From Serinus canaria (lineage: Eukaryota > Chordata > Aves > Passeriformes > Fringillidae): 64,000 nt of DNA. The stretch is taken from NCBI RefSeq assembly GCF_022539315.1, contig NC_066313.1, positions 65,227,934 through 65,291,933 of the forward strand. The letters run 5' to 3'. The position numbers and the translations under genes are program-made. The notes beneath the pieces were generated by a model. That model had not been told where the DNA came from. It worked only from the letters and a program-made list of their open reading frames with translations, and did no database searches. Numbering within the stretch: the first letter of the stretch is position 1; the number at the start of each line of letters is the position of its first letter. This document shows, one piece after another, positions 24,915-38,418 of the stretch.

Positions 24915-27900
24915 ATGGCTCCCTGCTTAGAATGATGTTTTGTCCTTTTCAGTACCTTCCAATGGTTTATAACAGAGGAAGGAATTTGTAAGGAATTTGT
25001 AAGGAATTAACAAAATAAGGCATATCCACTAGACTGTGACTTCAATATCATATATGACTGCTGGCTTCAACAAAGACTTTTTGCATGATCTCAAAAGAAA
25101 AAATTCTATTTTCGATACAAAACAATATCTGTTTCAATAAGCAGGGTCTCAGCAAAGCTGAAACAAAATCATTACTCCAGGCTGATTCAGGTTTTGCCCT
25201 TTCATCATCCTGAACAAACAGACAGGTAGAGGTTCACTTGAGGGTGAGCCAAAAGCAGAGTAATACCAGTTTAAAATACCCCAAGATGATGAAGCACTCC
25301 TATCAGAAAAGTCTGGGCAGAGGTATTGTTGTCTCCCACTCACATGTGAGGAGCACATTTGCAATTGGGATATCACATCTCAGTGGAATCCCATATATAT
25401 CACTCTAATGCAAATAGAAGAAAGTCCTCATGATAAGGATTGATATCAAGAAAAACAGATTTAAGCTGAGATAGCTTTGGTGGTTATGTATTTTCAGAGA
25501 TAATTCAGTAACCATTTTAGGATTTTTTTTCAGGGGATATGATTCCATGAGAATGAAACTGGAACAAAAGAGTGTAGTGTCAGAAGGAGTTTATTACTCC
25601 ATAGTAGTATGTAAGAAGCAAAGGCAAGGCACTTTTTATTTAAGAGTCCTCGACAGAGACATGGAGGTTTTGTGATTAAGGGAGGGAAGATTTAGGCTTA
25701 AAGGACAATGCCACAGAAAATGTAGAAGACAGCAAGATGATTAAGGGGTGAAATTTAATAGAATTAACAAATGTTAAATGGGATTAGTTGGCAGATCCTA
25801 AAGATTTGCCTGCTTACTTTCCTGTGACTAAGATTAGAAATACTGGCAAGCCAATTCCAGTGGTCTTAGTAATGTCACCAGGTCTACATCACATCCAAAT
25901 TATGTTGAAATCTAGACCTTGGACTCCTAATTAAATCACTAACTCAAGCAGCATGTGGAGAAATGAAATTAGAAGGCTGGGATGCACAGTCTTTTGCAAA
26001 AACAAATGTGCTTTCAAATTACCGTACATAACATAAATGGAACATTTACAAAGACTTTTGTGGTGAATTTTCTTAAGAATTCCCATTGCCATTTCCCCCA
26101 TTTAGAATATTTTAAATGTTTTCATATGTTATTTGGACATGTATATGTATCATGACTCCACACAAGCACCTTGGAGAGTATGTTCCTGCTCCTTTTGAAT
26201 AAGGAATAAGGCAACCGTATTTTTAAAATTAAATAGCACTGAAAAATAAATAATGCAACCAAAGGTGAGTGAGTGAATCACACGGAAAAATTTGGTTGAA
26301 ATGTTTTCCCTTTTATTCTTGCTGTTGGAGACTAGATTTCATAACAAGTCTCAGTTTTATTGCCATTCAAAATTACTTGTGAAATATTTTTGGACTTCTG
26401 AGCCTTTGAATACCAGTTTTTGATATTTTTTTACTCACATAGACAGTGAGAGAAAAGATTTTGCATATGTTCCAGTGTGGTAGAGTGAGGCATAAGATGC
26501 TTCTTTTTACTGTGAGCATATTTTATTTTCCATATGGAACTTGGGAAAAATCCCCTTGTAATCAGACATGAAACAACAGATGACAACCCCATAGTCAGCC
26601 TGTTGTTTTTCATGAATGAAACAGTCATCATGCAAACACACCAACTAGAGGAAGAGTCAAAACAGTTGAACCAAGATTATGATAGAAGATCTTGCTTTCA
26701 TGAATGAACATAACAGAGGGTAGAGGAGGCAATAATAACACGTAGAAGTCTGGGCTACTGGGAAAGCAGAACTGGCCATATATTTACCAATTATTTTACA
26801 AGAAGAGCAGAGACCAATACCTGTGATGATAGCATCAGCTGATTTGCATCCACCCTCCTTAGGCACACTTGTCTGAGTGAAAGCTAAATTGAGTGGTAGA
26901 AAACAGAACAAGGGAACAAGCTGGGGGTGATCTCAGGCCTGCTGCTTGAAATGGGTGCCTTGTCCTCTTACTTAGAAATACAAGTGCTTCCTTTGGATCA
27001 TAACTGGAAGACATAAGGCATAGGAAGTCCTGAGAAAGAAGACCCAAAACAAACATGCTCTTTTTTTTTTTCTTTGTATCTGAGAGATTTAAAATGTATC
27101 TGTAAATGAACATGTAAATAAGAACTTCTTATACCAAGAGCATTAATATAAAAAGTGATCTGCTATGTTGGGAGTTGGGTTGTGGTATTTTTGCATTTCT
27201 GGACCTTATTCTGGGTACTTTTAAGCAACCATTTTCTGGAATGGGAGCACTGGGAGCAAGGGAGAAAACTGAGGGTGACTCAATATGAAAAATTGTAGTT
27301 GAGAGTTCTCTGTTGAAAATGGTTTCTCATGTCTAAAGCCTACAAATGCTAGGTTATAACCCTGCCATGGAAATTTATGCCTTCTGTAAAGCTCTATCAG
27401 TTCTTTCCATTTCTTTCCACCTCTTTATCCCTTCCTATATATACTACTCCTTTCATCCAGCTTACTAGTGGATAGGAGGATAAGGAAAGAAGTGTCAGAG
27501 CTTGGATGTTTTTTCCACCATGCACTGCACAGCACTCCTACAACAATTCCCCACAGAACACAACAGGGGAATACAATTCTTCCAGCACAGATAAATGAGG
27601 AAGATTATTGCCAAAGAAGATATGAATGCTGAGAACTTTTAAAATTATTTCCCTGTGTGGTTTCCATTAGTGACCAGTAAAGATGTCATGTCTGTAAAAC
27701 CCTGCTGTAAAAGCACTTTAGCATTAAAATAAAGCAGGAACTAGAATACACTGGGTTCTTGCCTCATCTTTGAAGTTGTGTTAGCCAACTGACATGGGGT
27801 GTCCAGACTAAGATGAAGTGTGAACTAGCCTGTGAAGTGGAAATAGGCCATCCTTTAGGAGAATTCAGTGTCTCTGACAGAGCAGATTTGTATTGTAGCT

Positions 27901-29395
27901 GCTTACAGTATTTGCAATTCATATTAAGCAGGCCAGTGCAAATTGTAAAGGACATCTTGTACAATCAAGCTGTAATCAAAATTTACTTCCACAGATGATC
28001 CAAACATTTCAGCTAAGAATACACTTTTTAAAGTGTTCTTGATAGTAAATTCTAAGCATTAAATTACCACAGCAAGCTTTCATAAAATGGTGTTGATTAT
28101 GTTTGTATCCTAATTTAATTACTATTCATAGGAAGTATTTTTTGCTATTTCCTCAGCTACGATATGCAATGATTCCACACTGTTATATATTTTACTTTGT
28201 ACTTTATTATTTGGCAAGGCTAGCAGGATTAAGTAGTCCATCTAATAAGGAGATAGGTGTACTCTTTATTTCTGTATCACAGAGGCATTTAAAAAGAATT
28301 AATACAAATGGGCAAAAAAGAAAGACTTCTTTGAATGTAAAATAATGTAAGAAACATTTGGGATTTGGTATTATGAGATACTGATTTTCAGAATGAAATA
28401 TTTCAATAAAATAAGTGACAAGGCTCAACTGTCTTGTACTGCAAGATCCAGCACTGACCCTCTTTTGTAAATTGGTATATCGTGATTGTACATAACTATT
28501 TTAAACCTCATATTCATTTCAATAATATTTCTTCACTGATGTAGTCTCAGATATGTACTCAATGCAACAATTTTTCACCCTTATCATAAATTCTCAGTCT
28601 AATACATTCAGTGCACTGCAACAAGATTTATTTTGTTTTTTAATGCTCAGCATCAGTAATAACAGTTTGATTTGGAATTTGAACAGGAGCCACACATTCC
28701 CAGTGGGATTCCATTGTTGGTTAATATTAATATTCCCTTAAAATGAAGCAATACCCAGCTGTCTTTGTATTTATTCAGTGTGAAAGCCTAGCCTTCCAAA
28801 AAATAGGTTATGCTGATGTGAAGCTACATCTTTTTGTCCTTAGGGTTTGGAGGCTGAACCTTAGAGCTGCCAGGCAAATTTGGGAAATTGTATCTCACTG
28901 CTTAAGGCTCTGAGCCAGAGGATGCTCATCACCTGAGCCAGCAGGAATTCACCTGCACAGGTCAGCTGGTAGGAGCCCATGTGAATGAGAACACTGATCA
29001 TTAACGTCACCCCAGAGATGTGAGAGCCTTCCCTGCTGACAGAAACAGATTCCACTAGCACCAAGAGCATACTTTACTGATAGGAGAACTGAGATTTGTA
29101 GTATGTCATGGGGGCAGTGGAGCAAGTTTAAGGAGAATATAGTAGTGTCTGATTATTTGATAAAATAACTGCTGAAATAAACCACAAAGATGTCATATGC
29201 TCTGGATGACATAATAAATTTCAAGAAAACCAAACTGATTTATGAGTTGCATATACTTCCAAAAAAGTTCAAATAGGAAGTTTTTACCTCCTTTACCAGT
29301 TTGTAAAAGTGATAGGTGAGCATGGGAAAAGCAAAGGAGTTTTTATAGCAGGTGATGCATTGCTTGATTGTATAATGACTAACATGCAAAAACCA
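24915..29395. other. Unique non-coding sequence
   Basis: About 4.5 kb without a supported gene or interspersed repeat. The A/T-rich part around 27800-28010 is word-rich and not repetitive and could be a conserved element (see findings). The short tandem at 24979-25008 is listed separately. All frames are 86 codons or shorter. Confidence 0.55.
24979..25008 (+). repeat. Short tandem repeat, 11-bp unit
   Basis: The unit AAGGAATTTGT occurs twice in full and a third time in part (AAGGAATT). It is a small replication-slippage product. Confidence 0.9.
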
Positions 29396-29422
29396 CTTTG
29401 AACTGATCAGATCAGTTCAAAG
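29396..29422. repeat. Perfect 13-bp inverted repeat (near-palindrome)
   Basis: CTTTGAACTGATC is followed by a single A and then its exact reverse complement GATCAGTTCAAAG. It could be a dimeric protein-binding site or a chance palindrome. No gene start is recognisable nearby. Confidence 0.85.
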
Positions 29423-29851
29423 ATCTACTTCCATATCAGCAAAACAGAGAGAGACTCGAATCAAGGGTGACATACCCACACAGGACCTTTAGTCTGGAAT
29501 TTTTCTGGGTGCTTTTTCAGACACATACAACCATACTAAGAAGAAAAAGGGATAGCAGATTTTGTTTTCCCTTCTGAGATTCACAGTGTCAAGGAATTCT
29601 CCCAAGGGACAGTAGTAATAAATAAATTTGGGCTGATCTAGAGGACATAAGACTTACAAATGTCAGCATCCCCTCCTCCAACACCTATTCAACTGAGGAA
29701 TCAACACAGAAAGCCACTGAGGGTTCAGTGATACAGTCACAACTTGTATAGTTCTCACTGCCTCCAGGAGTGTAGCATATCCAGAGAAGGAGAAATAAAG
29801 AGAGGTCATTAACAAACAGATGGTAGTCTCTTAGGTATTTGGCAGTCAAGG
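29423..29851. other. Unique non-coding sequence
   Basis: No recognised feature; this is the left flank of the LTR that begins at 29852. Confidence 0.6.
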
Positions 29852-30442
29852 TGTTGTGGTTTTACCCCACCAACTAAGCACCACGCAGCTGCTCACTCAC
29901 TCTCCTAGCAGCAGGGTCAGGGAGAGAATCAGAAAAGCAAGAGTGAGAAAATTCATAGGTTGACTTCAAGGTAGTTCAATAGGTAAAGCAGAAGCTGTGC
30001 ACCCAAGCAAAATTAAGCTTCAATTAATTCACTGCTTCCCATGGGCAGGCAGGTGTTCAGCATCTCCAGGAGGGCAGGGCCCCAGCAGAGGTAATGGTTC
30101 AGGGAAAACAAACACCATCACTACCAACATCCCCCCATGTCTCCTACTTAACCCCCGCCCTTTCAATGCTGAGCATGAAGCCATATGGTCTGGAATATCC
30201 CTCTGGCCAGTTTGGGTCACCAGCCCAAGCTGTGTCTAGCCCCGGCCTCCCAAGCACCCCAATTCCCTCACCAGCGTGGCAGTATGGAAAGCAGAACAGG
30301 AACCTTGGCTCTGTGTAAGCTCTGCTCAGCAATAACAAAATAATCTCTACATTATCAACCCTATGTTTAACACAAATACAGAACACAGACCCATACCAGC
30401 CACCGTGATGAAAAGTAACCCTACCCCAACCAAGATCAGCAC
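29852..30442 (-). mobile_element. Solo LTR, avian ERVL-type, antisense
   Basis: In + orientation the element opens with 'tgttgtggttttacccc' and 'caccacgcagctgctcactc', and then has 'gggagagaatcagaaaagca'. It continues with 'gctgagcatgaagccata', 'tggaatatccctctggcc' and 'agtttgggtcacc', then 'gcagtatggaaagcag', 'tgctcagcaataac' and a closing 'aaccaagatcagcac'. This order matches a common avian LTR family whose sense copy runs on the minus strand. The length of about 590 bp is close to full. The TATA region has decayed. Flanking tcaagg (left) and ttaagg (right) could be a one-mismatch target-site duplication. No gag, pol or env sequence adjoins it, so it is a solo LTR. Confidence 0.85.
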
Positions 30443-33400
30443 TTAAGGCTGCAGGGCACCAAGAAGTTTATTTTACATACTTGTACCATATAAAAGCAAT
30501 GTCACATCAAAGTTTTATTCCTAGGTGTTCTGCAGCTGTAAACAGAGAAACACTGGCCAGTTGCTTCTAAGGGTGTCATGCTTCACTTAAGATTAAGCAC
30601 AGATTAAATAAAATATTATATACAGATATTATAAATAAAATATATACCAGTTAAGTATCTCCTAGCCATAAAAAAACCATGCCAAAAGGACTCTGTGAAG
30701 CTGAAAGAAAGCCTTGTCATGTTTGCCAAATTTCTTGATGAAATATTTAAACATATCAGTGAACAAGAGCATTAAGTGTAAACTTCAGTGTAAATAAGAA
30801 CTGCAATATTAAATGCAGTATTTTGCCTTCCACCTTCCAAGATGAGCATTTTCTCTGTTTTACAGTGCTGTCTGTATAGAATATGGAATAATTCCAAAAC
30901 TTGACATATACTGCCCAAAAGGCAGGTAGAAATCTGAATTGTGGATCAGAGTTAAGTGTTAGGTTAATTCTTCTGAGAACTCATGTTCAAAATGTACACC
31001 ACAGTAACCACAGTCACATGTGCTGGGACCTGCACTTCTAATAAATCAACCTATTCACACACACAAGACCAGCACATGCAAGGCATACAGTGAGTGATCT
31101 TGAACCCAGCTGTCTTATTAAAGGACTCTGCTTGTTTGTCGTGTGTATTATTAGAACACAGTTTTATTTGCTAGGCAATCTTTTATACATTGACTGGTCT
31201 TGGCTGGAATATCTATTTGAATTCCAATCATAATAATTTCAAAATGGAAACACCTAGCAGCACAATGATCAGGTAAGCAGGTTGCTGAAGAGGTACAGAC
31301 ACCTTTAAACTATAATTGTTCAGAATATGCTAAGCTTTATTGGCCATTTACAGTTCTATCTACCTTTGTCAGGTATTTTATGGCATAATTTCTTTCTCCC
31401 AAATGTCTTCTTTCAATTAAGTACTGCCATTGTGAAGTTTTTTTCTGGACCTCACTGCTTCTACAGTAATATTTTCTCACAGAGATAGATACAAAATTTG
31501 CACTGTGGGAATATTACCAGTACAAAAACTGGCCAATAACTTCAGTCATCCCAGCAGCTTGAATATATACAACTGTACCAGATCACACTACATGTGCTCT
31601 GTAAAATCAAAGATCCATTCATGTTGTTCCACTTGCTCCCACAGCTGGCATTGATGAAAATCAGTAAGGGTTTCAAGTTCATTGGGTTCTTTTTTAGCAG
31701 TCTCCTAAATTCTTTCAAAGCAGTAATAAACTTTCTCACTTTTAAATTATTACTAAAAAAAAGAGAAGGGTCAATTTTATTGCAACATCTTGAAAGGTTC
31801 TATTGTAAGTCATCTGAAAAAGCCCAGAAAATGGTCATCTCATTCATCCTTTGAATTCTTCAGAGTTTATATTTATTCATAGTCTTAGGATTACAAAGGA
31901 CATTTCCATTGCCTAAGGACATACACAGACAACCTACATCAGAATTCTAGTATTCTGAACTGTTAAGGAGCTAGCACTGGAGTTTCACTCAACTAGTGAC
32001 TCTTCAAGAGTGGAGTCACTTGGAGTGGACAGTACTTGTGCTGTCTGGATCAGTTTGATTTCCCCTAGGAGTAGAACAAGCAACAGCTGAATCTCTCTAT
32101 GCTCTTTCCTGGGCAATCCTATGTGCCATCTGCTTGTATCATCATAGCAAAACACAAGTCCAAGCTGGTGGTCAGAGGTGTCTCCTAATCCATACTCAAT
32201 AGGAATCACAATGCCTACAGATCTGCAGTCACACACCAAAAAGGAGGGACCAGAAGCAAGTAAGTAGTGGGTGGACAACTCTTCATGGTTCTTGTTAGGA
32301 AGGGACCACAATAGCTTATCTATTTTAATTTTTTTATGTTATTATTGAAAGAAAGTAGCAGCTTCATTCATTTCCATCTCTGTCATGTTTACTACTCACA
32401 CAGAAGCTGCACAAAAAGGCACTAGTTATAACTTCTATCAGTTAACAATTTCCAACTGAGTTTGTAAAAAAACACCTCAGAAACAATGGTGATTTGAAGA
32501 TTTGAAAGAAAAAAGCATTTACTCAGGCACTGTACAAAAGAGCTTGCTGATAGTGTCAGCTGGTAGGGCACAGCAATGACCACTAGCTTTTATGTCTGCT
32601 TTACCAAATGGAATTGGTTATAATACAATCCTGCTCTATGCATTTACTAGAAGAGGAACTGAGTGCTCCTTTTTTCTGAGTGCTCCTTTTACCTTTCTGA
32701 GTAGAATATATTTCATAGTACTAATGGCCCTCCTATGATAAAAACATGAATTTGTATTTATTAGGACAAGCTTAAAAATTTATTTATTATGTGAGAATTA
32801 GCCAGAAGCCCTAAAACAGAACCCTTCTCTAATGTAAATCCCTTAAAAACCAAGTTTTCTCCAAATTCTCATTGCTGTTGTTATTATTAGCAACACAATA
32901 AACAATTTCAGTGGCATAGAAGTGCATTCAAAAACAGGCTAGAGGTATAGGTGTGTATTTATCCAGTTGCTAGATATCCATCAAATTGAAAGGGGAAATG
33001 TGGCTGATAAGCTTTTACTCATTCAGTTAAATGAAACACTCTTGCATGTTTTGTTTTAGCATATCCTTCCTCTTCCTTTCCTCTCCTCAGTGCAAAGGTT
33101 TAACTGAGCTGCACTTCTTTTCCAATATCCAATTCATTCACCACATACCCTAGAACATAAATTGTTTTTTTAGGATAATGATAATGGCACTTGATGTGAT
33201 ATCATCTCACCTTGAAAACTATTACTGCTAAATAAAATAGGGCCACCTGGCCCTGCTTGTCTATGCTACCAAACTGCCAGGTCATCCTTTAATTTGCTTT
33301 TTTTCCTGTTCTACCTACAATCCACATCCCTGACAGAAGATGGTAGTGCTCAGCAGTATGGAGTGGGCAAGTCTGTAGCACCTGGACAGGAAGCCTGAGG

Positions 33401-34806
33401 TTATTCCTTGGACTTCTTCTTATGATAATAAAGCATAGAGTGTAGTACTAAAGGCCTTGGCTTAGAGTCTCTTTAACTTCAGTGAGGATATATCTAATTT
33501 TAATATTTAATTTTGATGTGCCTTGGGTTGCAAGGAGGACCAGTGCTGCTAAAATCATGCCTAAGTATTGCCTGGAGTTCACTATATGCCCTTAAGGACT
33601 TTGAGGGATTCAGTTGAGTCAGTCACCTTAAGAAAAGGGAGATGTCCTAAAAAAGGAGGCTTTTTTTTTTTTTTTTCCAAATTTTGGACTAGAAAAATTG
33701 TCAGTTATGGTCTAGAAAGTTTATATTTGAGAGTACTGGCAAAAAAATCTGACAAGCGTCAGATTAAATCTGAATTTTAATATTAGCTGTGTGGAGGGAA
33801 CAGAAACGGCTTTTTATAAATATTACAGAGAAATAATCTGAAAATTTCTTCTATGACTCTGGTCATGGGGATATAGCTGCAGGCAAAGCATTGGTGTTTC
33901 CCCACTACTTCAGTGGTGGCATTCCTTCAGTAAAGGACTGAAAGGCCTCTTTTGCTGTGTCATGCTGGAGGTGGCAGTCAGACATTCACAATGAGATGTG
34001 AGAAAGACAACCTGGAGTTTGAGATGAGGCAGGGAAAAGCAAATGGAGCAGGGTGAAATCTCTGAACTGTCACGGCTGAAGAAGCTGAGTGCGCCATTCT
34101 AGATTTTAGTGCTTAAAGACTGGTTGGAGATAGCAAATCAAAGAGAAACCCCTGAGAAACACCAAAGTCTGAGGGTTCAGGAAAGCCCACCAAGGAATGG
34201 AAATGCTCAAGGAACAATTTGTTCAACCTGGAAGCCATCCAGGAGTGAAAACAAATGAAAGAGGTAGTGAAGGACAATGACAACCAAGAAGGAAATGGAG
34301 CTTTGCTTCTGTCATCTGGGAGAAAAAGAGTTTTGGTGAAAGTAGGATTTGTCAGGTCCATAAGTTCACTAATAGGTCTTAATGGTCCTGACTATCTTAA
34401 CCTTATAGAGGCTTAAACTCTGGCCCTGACCACCCTGTACCCCTGCCTGTGGCCCTGAAGTTCCATGTAGATTCATGCCTGGGCGCCCAGAGCTGCCTGA
34501 GCTAGGCTGTAGGTAGGCTAGTCTCTCGTCTTGCCTTCTGCTGTTTCTGACTAAATGTCCTGGATGGCCTCATGGTCTGACTTCTCATTTGACTTTTAAG
34601 TATAGCTAGCTTTGACATGGTAGTTCTGCTCTTCTGTTGTAAACTGGCACATATGTCCTGAATCTTCATTACTGCTGGTGCAGTCCCCCCTGAAACTCAG
34701 CCAAAATACATTAGATTTTTTTTTAAACCCAACAAAAAAAACCATTACTGGCTTTGCCCAAAATGACTGAAATATATAACACATAAGAGCACAATGCCAT
34801 TGATAA
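30443..34806. other. Non-coding sequence, one weak exon candidate
   Basis: No repeat is recognised in most of this 4.4 kb. A 108-codon minus-strand frame (31985-32311) contains a plausible splice acceptor and a downstream poly(A)-like signal but no known domain (see findings). There is a short tandem repeat of 'ctgagtgctcctttt' at about 32660-32693 and a T16 run at 33661-33676. Bases 34390-34720 are GC-richer and look like an unclassified old repeat. Confidence 0.45.
33661..33676 (+). repeat. T16 homopolymer
   Basis: Sixteen T in a row. It lies downstream of no recognisable antisense SINE or retrocopy, so it is simple repeat only. Confidence 0.9.
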
Positions 34807-35215
34807 TGTCCTAGGTTTGCTTGCAGGAGGAGGAGCCTAGAACCTGCAAGTTTGGCTAAATTGCTATTCCGCACCCTACACATCAGTGCAGGAGGATGTG
34901 GTCTTGCTTTTTGTCAGGAATAACTGCATGTCCCTGGTAAGGGAATGGCCACCGTCTTGCCTTCATCTCAGTGGCCACACAGAATTAAGTCAAGGTGGTG
35001 AACACCTTTTGTTGGTAAAAGACGTTCTCTTTTGTATACTTTTGTTATTAATATTGCTGCAGTTACTGGGCCATTCTTATTCCATTGCTGTTTGCTTTCA
35101 GTAAATTGCTGTCTCAACCCACACTCTCTGCCTTTGACTCTCTCTCACTGGAGGGGGCAGGGGAAAAGGAGTGGTTTATTTGGGATTAATTCCCAGCTGC
35201 TTTTAAACCATCACA
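34807..35215 (+). mobile_element. Decayed ERVL-type LTR, sense
   Basis: The 3' half is the clear part. It has 'ttttgtatacttttgttat' followed by 'ttattccattgctgtttgc', 'cagtaaattgctgtctcaac', 'cccacactctctgcc', and an end 'cttttaaaccatcaca' corresponding to the terminal TTAAACCA…CA of avian ERVL-type LTRs. The 5' edge is placed at TGTCCTAGGTTT, which matches the usual TGTCCTGGTTT start, but the sequence between 34830 and 35000 is poorly matched and may be a subfamily difference. Its orientation is opposite to that of the LTR at 29.9-30.4 kb. No target-site duplication is visible and no internal viral region adjoins it. Confidence 0.62.
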
Positions 35216-38200
35216 GTGGTGTTTACTACTTTTAATGTTCTACTATTCTAGGAATAGAATGGCTCTTTCAGTTCCACTAAAAGTATCTGTGACTCTTGAG
35301 TTCATGGTCATTTATTTACTTGAAATCACCTTGGCCATACTGTCTGTTCTTTACAAAAAACAGTCTGGTGAAGCTCAAAGATGCTGTTATAGATATTAGT
35401 AAAGCTGCCTAGGCTGTGAATGACAAATCTATCAGGTATGGTATATTCTAATGGAAAAGTTTGTAACACTTCTCAGGAAAGAGCTGTACTGATCCCCATT
35501 TTTCAGTTGCTAAATGTACTATAAATGTAATGTGAAGTACTGAGTTAATATAAAGTGATTTTACCAAAATGGCAGAAGTCCCCTTGTGTTAGGAAAATTC
35601 TGAATTCAAATTAATATGAAGATATGTTTTTAAGTTCAAAAATAATGACAGTTAGAAAATTATTTCTAACAATTTTCACAGAAAAACAATAGAAAAATAT
35701 AGTCAACAACAGGTACAAGCTTTGAGGCAAAGTCTAAGAATAAGAGCCATGGAAAAGCATATTTGCATTTCCTTATTATTTTACCATGTTTATGCCAATT
35801 TAATCTGAAAGTATTTTCTCATTTTTATCAGGTACAAGAATTAAATATTTCAGTTAAGCTTTCATCCAAATTTTATATCCACTAAGGAAAAGAGAGTTGA
35901 CTACTACAAAACTTGAGTCAGTATTACAGATGTAAACACTAGATTTTACATCAGAGAAAATTCATGCTAGTCACTCATTTTTCTAGTTAACAGGAAACTA
36001 CAATCACTACAATAAGATTTTAAAAGCTGGTACTTAATGCATAAATCTAAATGTCTGAACTTTAATCTATATGTGTCTCCAGCATGTTTTTCAAAATGTG
36101 ACTCATTATGTAGTCAATCAAGGACCAGACCCAGGAGCAAAATTAAATTATTTGGTGTGTTTCTTGAGGTCATCATCAAAACTCCTTTAAACAGTGGAGA
36201 CAGACTGATTTCTACCACAGCCAGGCCCTTACCTTAGAGGGAAAAGAACCACCTTCTGGCCAAGCCCAGGAGAAACCTCCAAATGGCTGCTTTTAAACGA
36301 TCTGAATATTACCTGTAAAGTTCTTAACTAAAATAAGGTTATTTTTCTGAGCTCAGCTTCTAGCAGGACATAGTTGAAGCTAAAAAGTAGTTTCACAAAT
36401 TTGTTGGGATATTAAGGCTTTCTTTCACAGTAAGAGGTAGTACAGAAGGGTGCAGAGCTCAGAGGGATAGATTACTGACATAGAAGTCAAATGTAAAATG
36501 CCTGAGTTACACACCCTGGTAAAAAGCGCCCTAATGTCATCACCTATTCTGACAATACTCAAATGTGAAGGAGAACTGAGATGAGGAAAGGCTAAGTTAC
36601 CATTTTTTACAAGAGGTAATTTTAAATTCAAGGGAGACATGAAGAATACCCTAATATTTCAATCCAAACCAGAAATTATACTGTGAATTCTAGAAGAACT
36701 AAGAGCTCAGAATTCATGCCTTTTTAGCAGCAGTAATTTTTATAAATGATCGTAATAGTATGAATGCAGAAGAATGGAATTTGTGACCATGCACTGTTGA
36801 ACAAGGACCAAGTATTCCTGCTTGGTTACCAAGGCACAGGCAGGACAGTGTGACAGTTCTTTCAGAGGCAGACATAGTTGTGTCAATGTTATGCTCCTAA
36901 AACAAGTGCTCAGAGATTTACAGCTTGAAGTCACTTGAAATTGAAGCTAACCTTTGTGCCAAATATCCCAGTACAAATATTAACCCAGGACTCCACAAGC
37001 TATACTATGTGTTAGTGAGCTTGCAGGTAAGGTTTAAGTTGTTGATTTTGATTAAAAGAGCCATAAATTAGTTTAGGACCTCACAGAGTCTGTGTTCACC
37101 AGCTCAGATAAATAAACAGCCAACAGCCTATTTGACAGGCAGTCTTTAAATTGACTTTATTTTCAAATAAAAAACATTAACCCTCAACTGAGCCAGGAAA
37201 GAGCAAAGCCTGCTGCTCCTACTAGTCCTTGTAAGTCTTATTTCACACCAGACTGCATCTAAGGGGCTACTTATATCTTTCAGCTTGGAATTGTTCTAGT
37301 TGATCCCTGGTACTTTAATGATTTTCTAAGGAAACAATGATAAGGCAGCTACTTTTGTAGGTTCTTAAGTACTGTTGTAAAACTTCTCCATCTTTTTCAT
37401 CACTATTCACCTCTCAATGAAACAAAAGACATTTTAACAGCCATTAAGTCTTATGATTTCCTGAGAAAAGGCAACAATTGCTTGAGTAGTAGAGAAGCAG
37501 AGACAGGTTATAAAGAAAGCACTGCCATAATTTTTATCAAGGCAGTATAGGCAGAATAAGCACAGCAATCCCCATCAGATGCTCCTTGAGAGTTTCAACT
37601 GCTTGGATGACAATGAGGCACTTATTTAGCATTTCAGTGGGCTCTGGAAGAAGCTCTTGGCTCAGACAACAATAACTATCATTCTCAAAATCACCTCCTT
37701 TGAAAATACCTGTGTGGAAAAAAAAAATGCATTAAAGTCTGCATTTTCAAGAGTTAAAGCATTAAAAAAATATGCACACAAAATGTTGAAATGTTTTGTT
37801 CACCACTGAACTCACTGTGGGTACGATTGCTCCAAACCTGCAAATGTCAACATGAACTGCTTAAACTCCAATTCAGTGTTAGATAGAGAAACTGAATGTA
37901 ATTAGTTTTGAGTCTCCTCCTTCTATCCAAATTCTGAGACCACTTTTTTCTAATTCAAATAATGTTTTTTCATTTTTTCCTCTTCAAATTTTGCAACATT
38001 TGAAGATACGAAACAGAACCATATATTGTGATTAGCATATATTGTGACTGAATTTAACCTGGGGAAAAATATGTCAAACTAGTCTTCCTTTAAAATAAAA
38101 TAGAAAACTTGAATATAATATGTTTCTTTTAAAACCATTATTTCTGTACCAAAAAATGATAGGAGCACAAGAGTTGCATATTGACAGCTGACCACTGTGT

Positions 38201-38418
38201 ACCACTACCAGCAACAAGCAATCAGCTGGTAAAAGTCAGAGATAAAAATCAGATCCTCCTAATTAAATGTTCAACATACTTAAAGGGAGATCAGCAAATA
38301 TAAGGAATAAATGGCAACGCTCCAAAAAAGGCAAACTGCCAAATAACAATGATAGCTAGTTTAAAAAATAAAAATAAAAAGAGATCCTTGGAGCAAACCT
38401 AGAGGCGGGAAATCCAAA
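35216..38418. other. Unique non-coding sequence
   Basis: About 3.2 kb of AT-rich unique sequence. No gene or repeat is recognised. A small direct duplication, 'catatattgtga', occurs twice at about 38022-38047. Confidence 0.6.
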
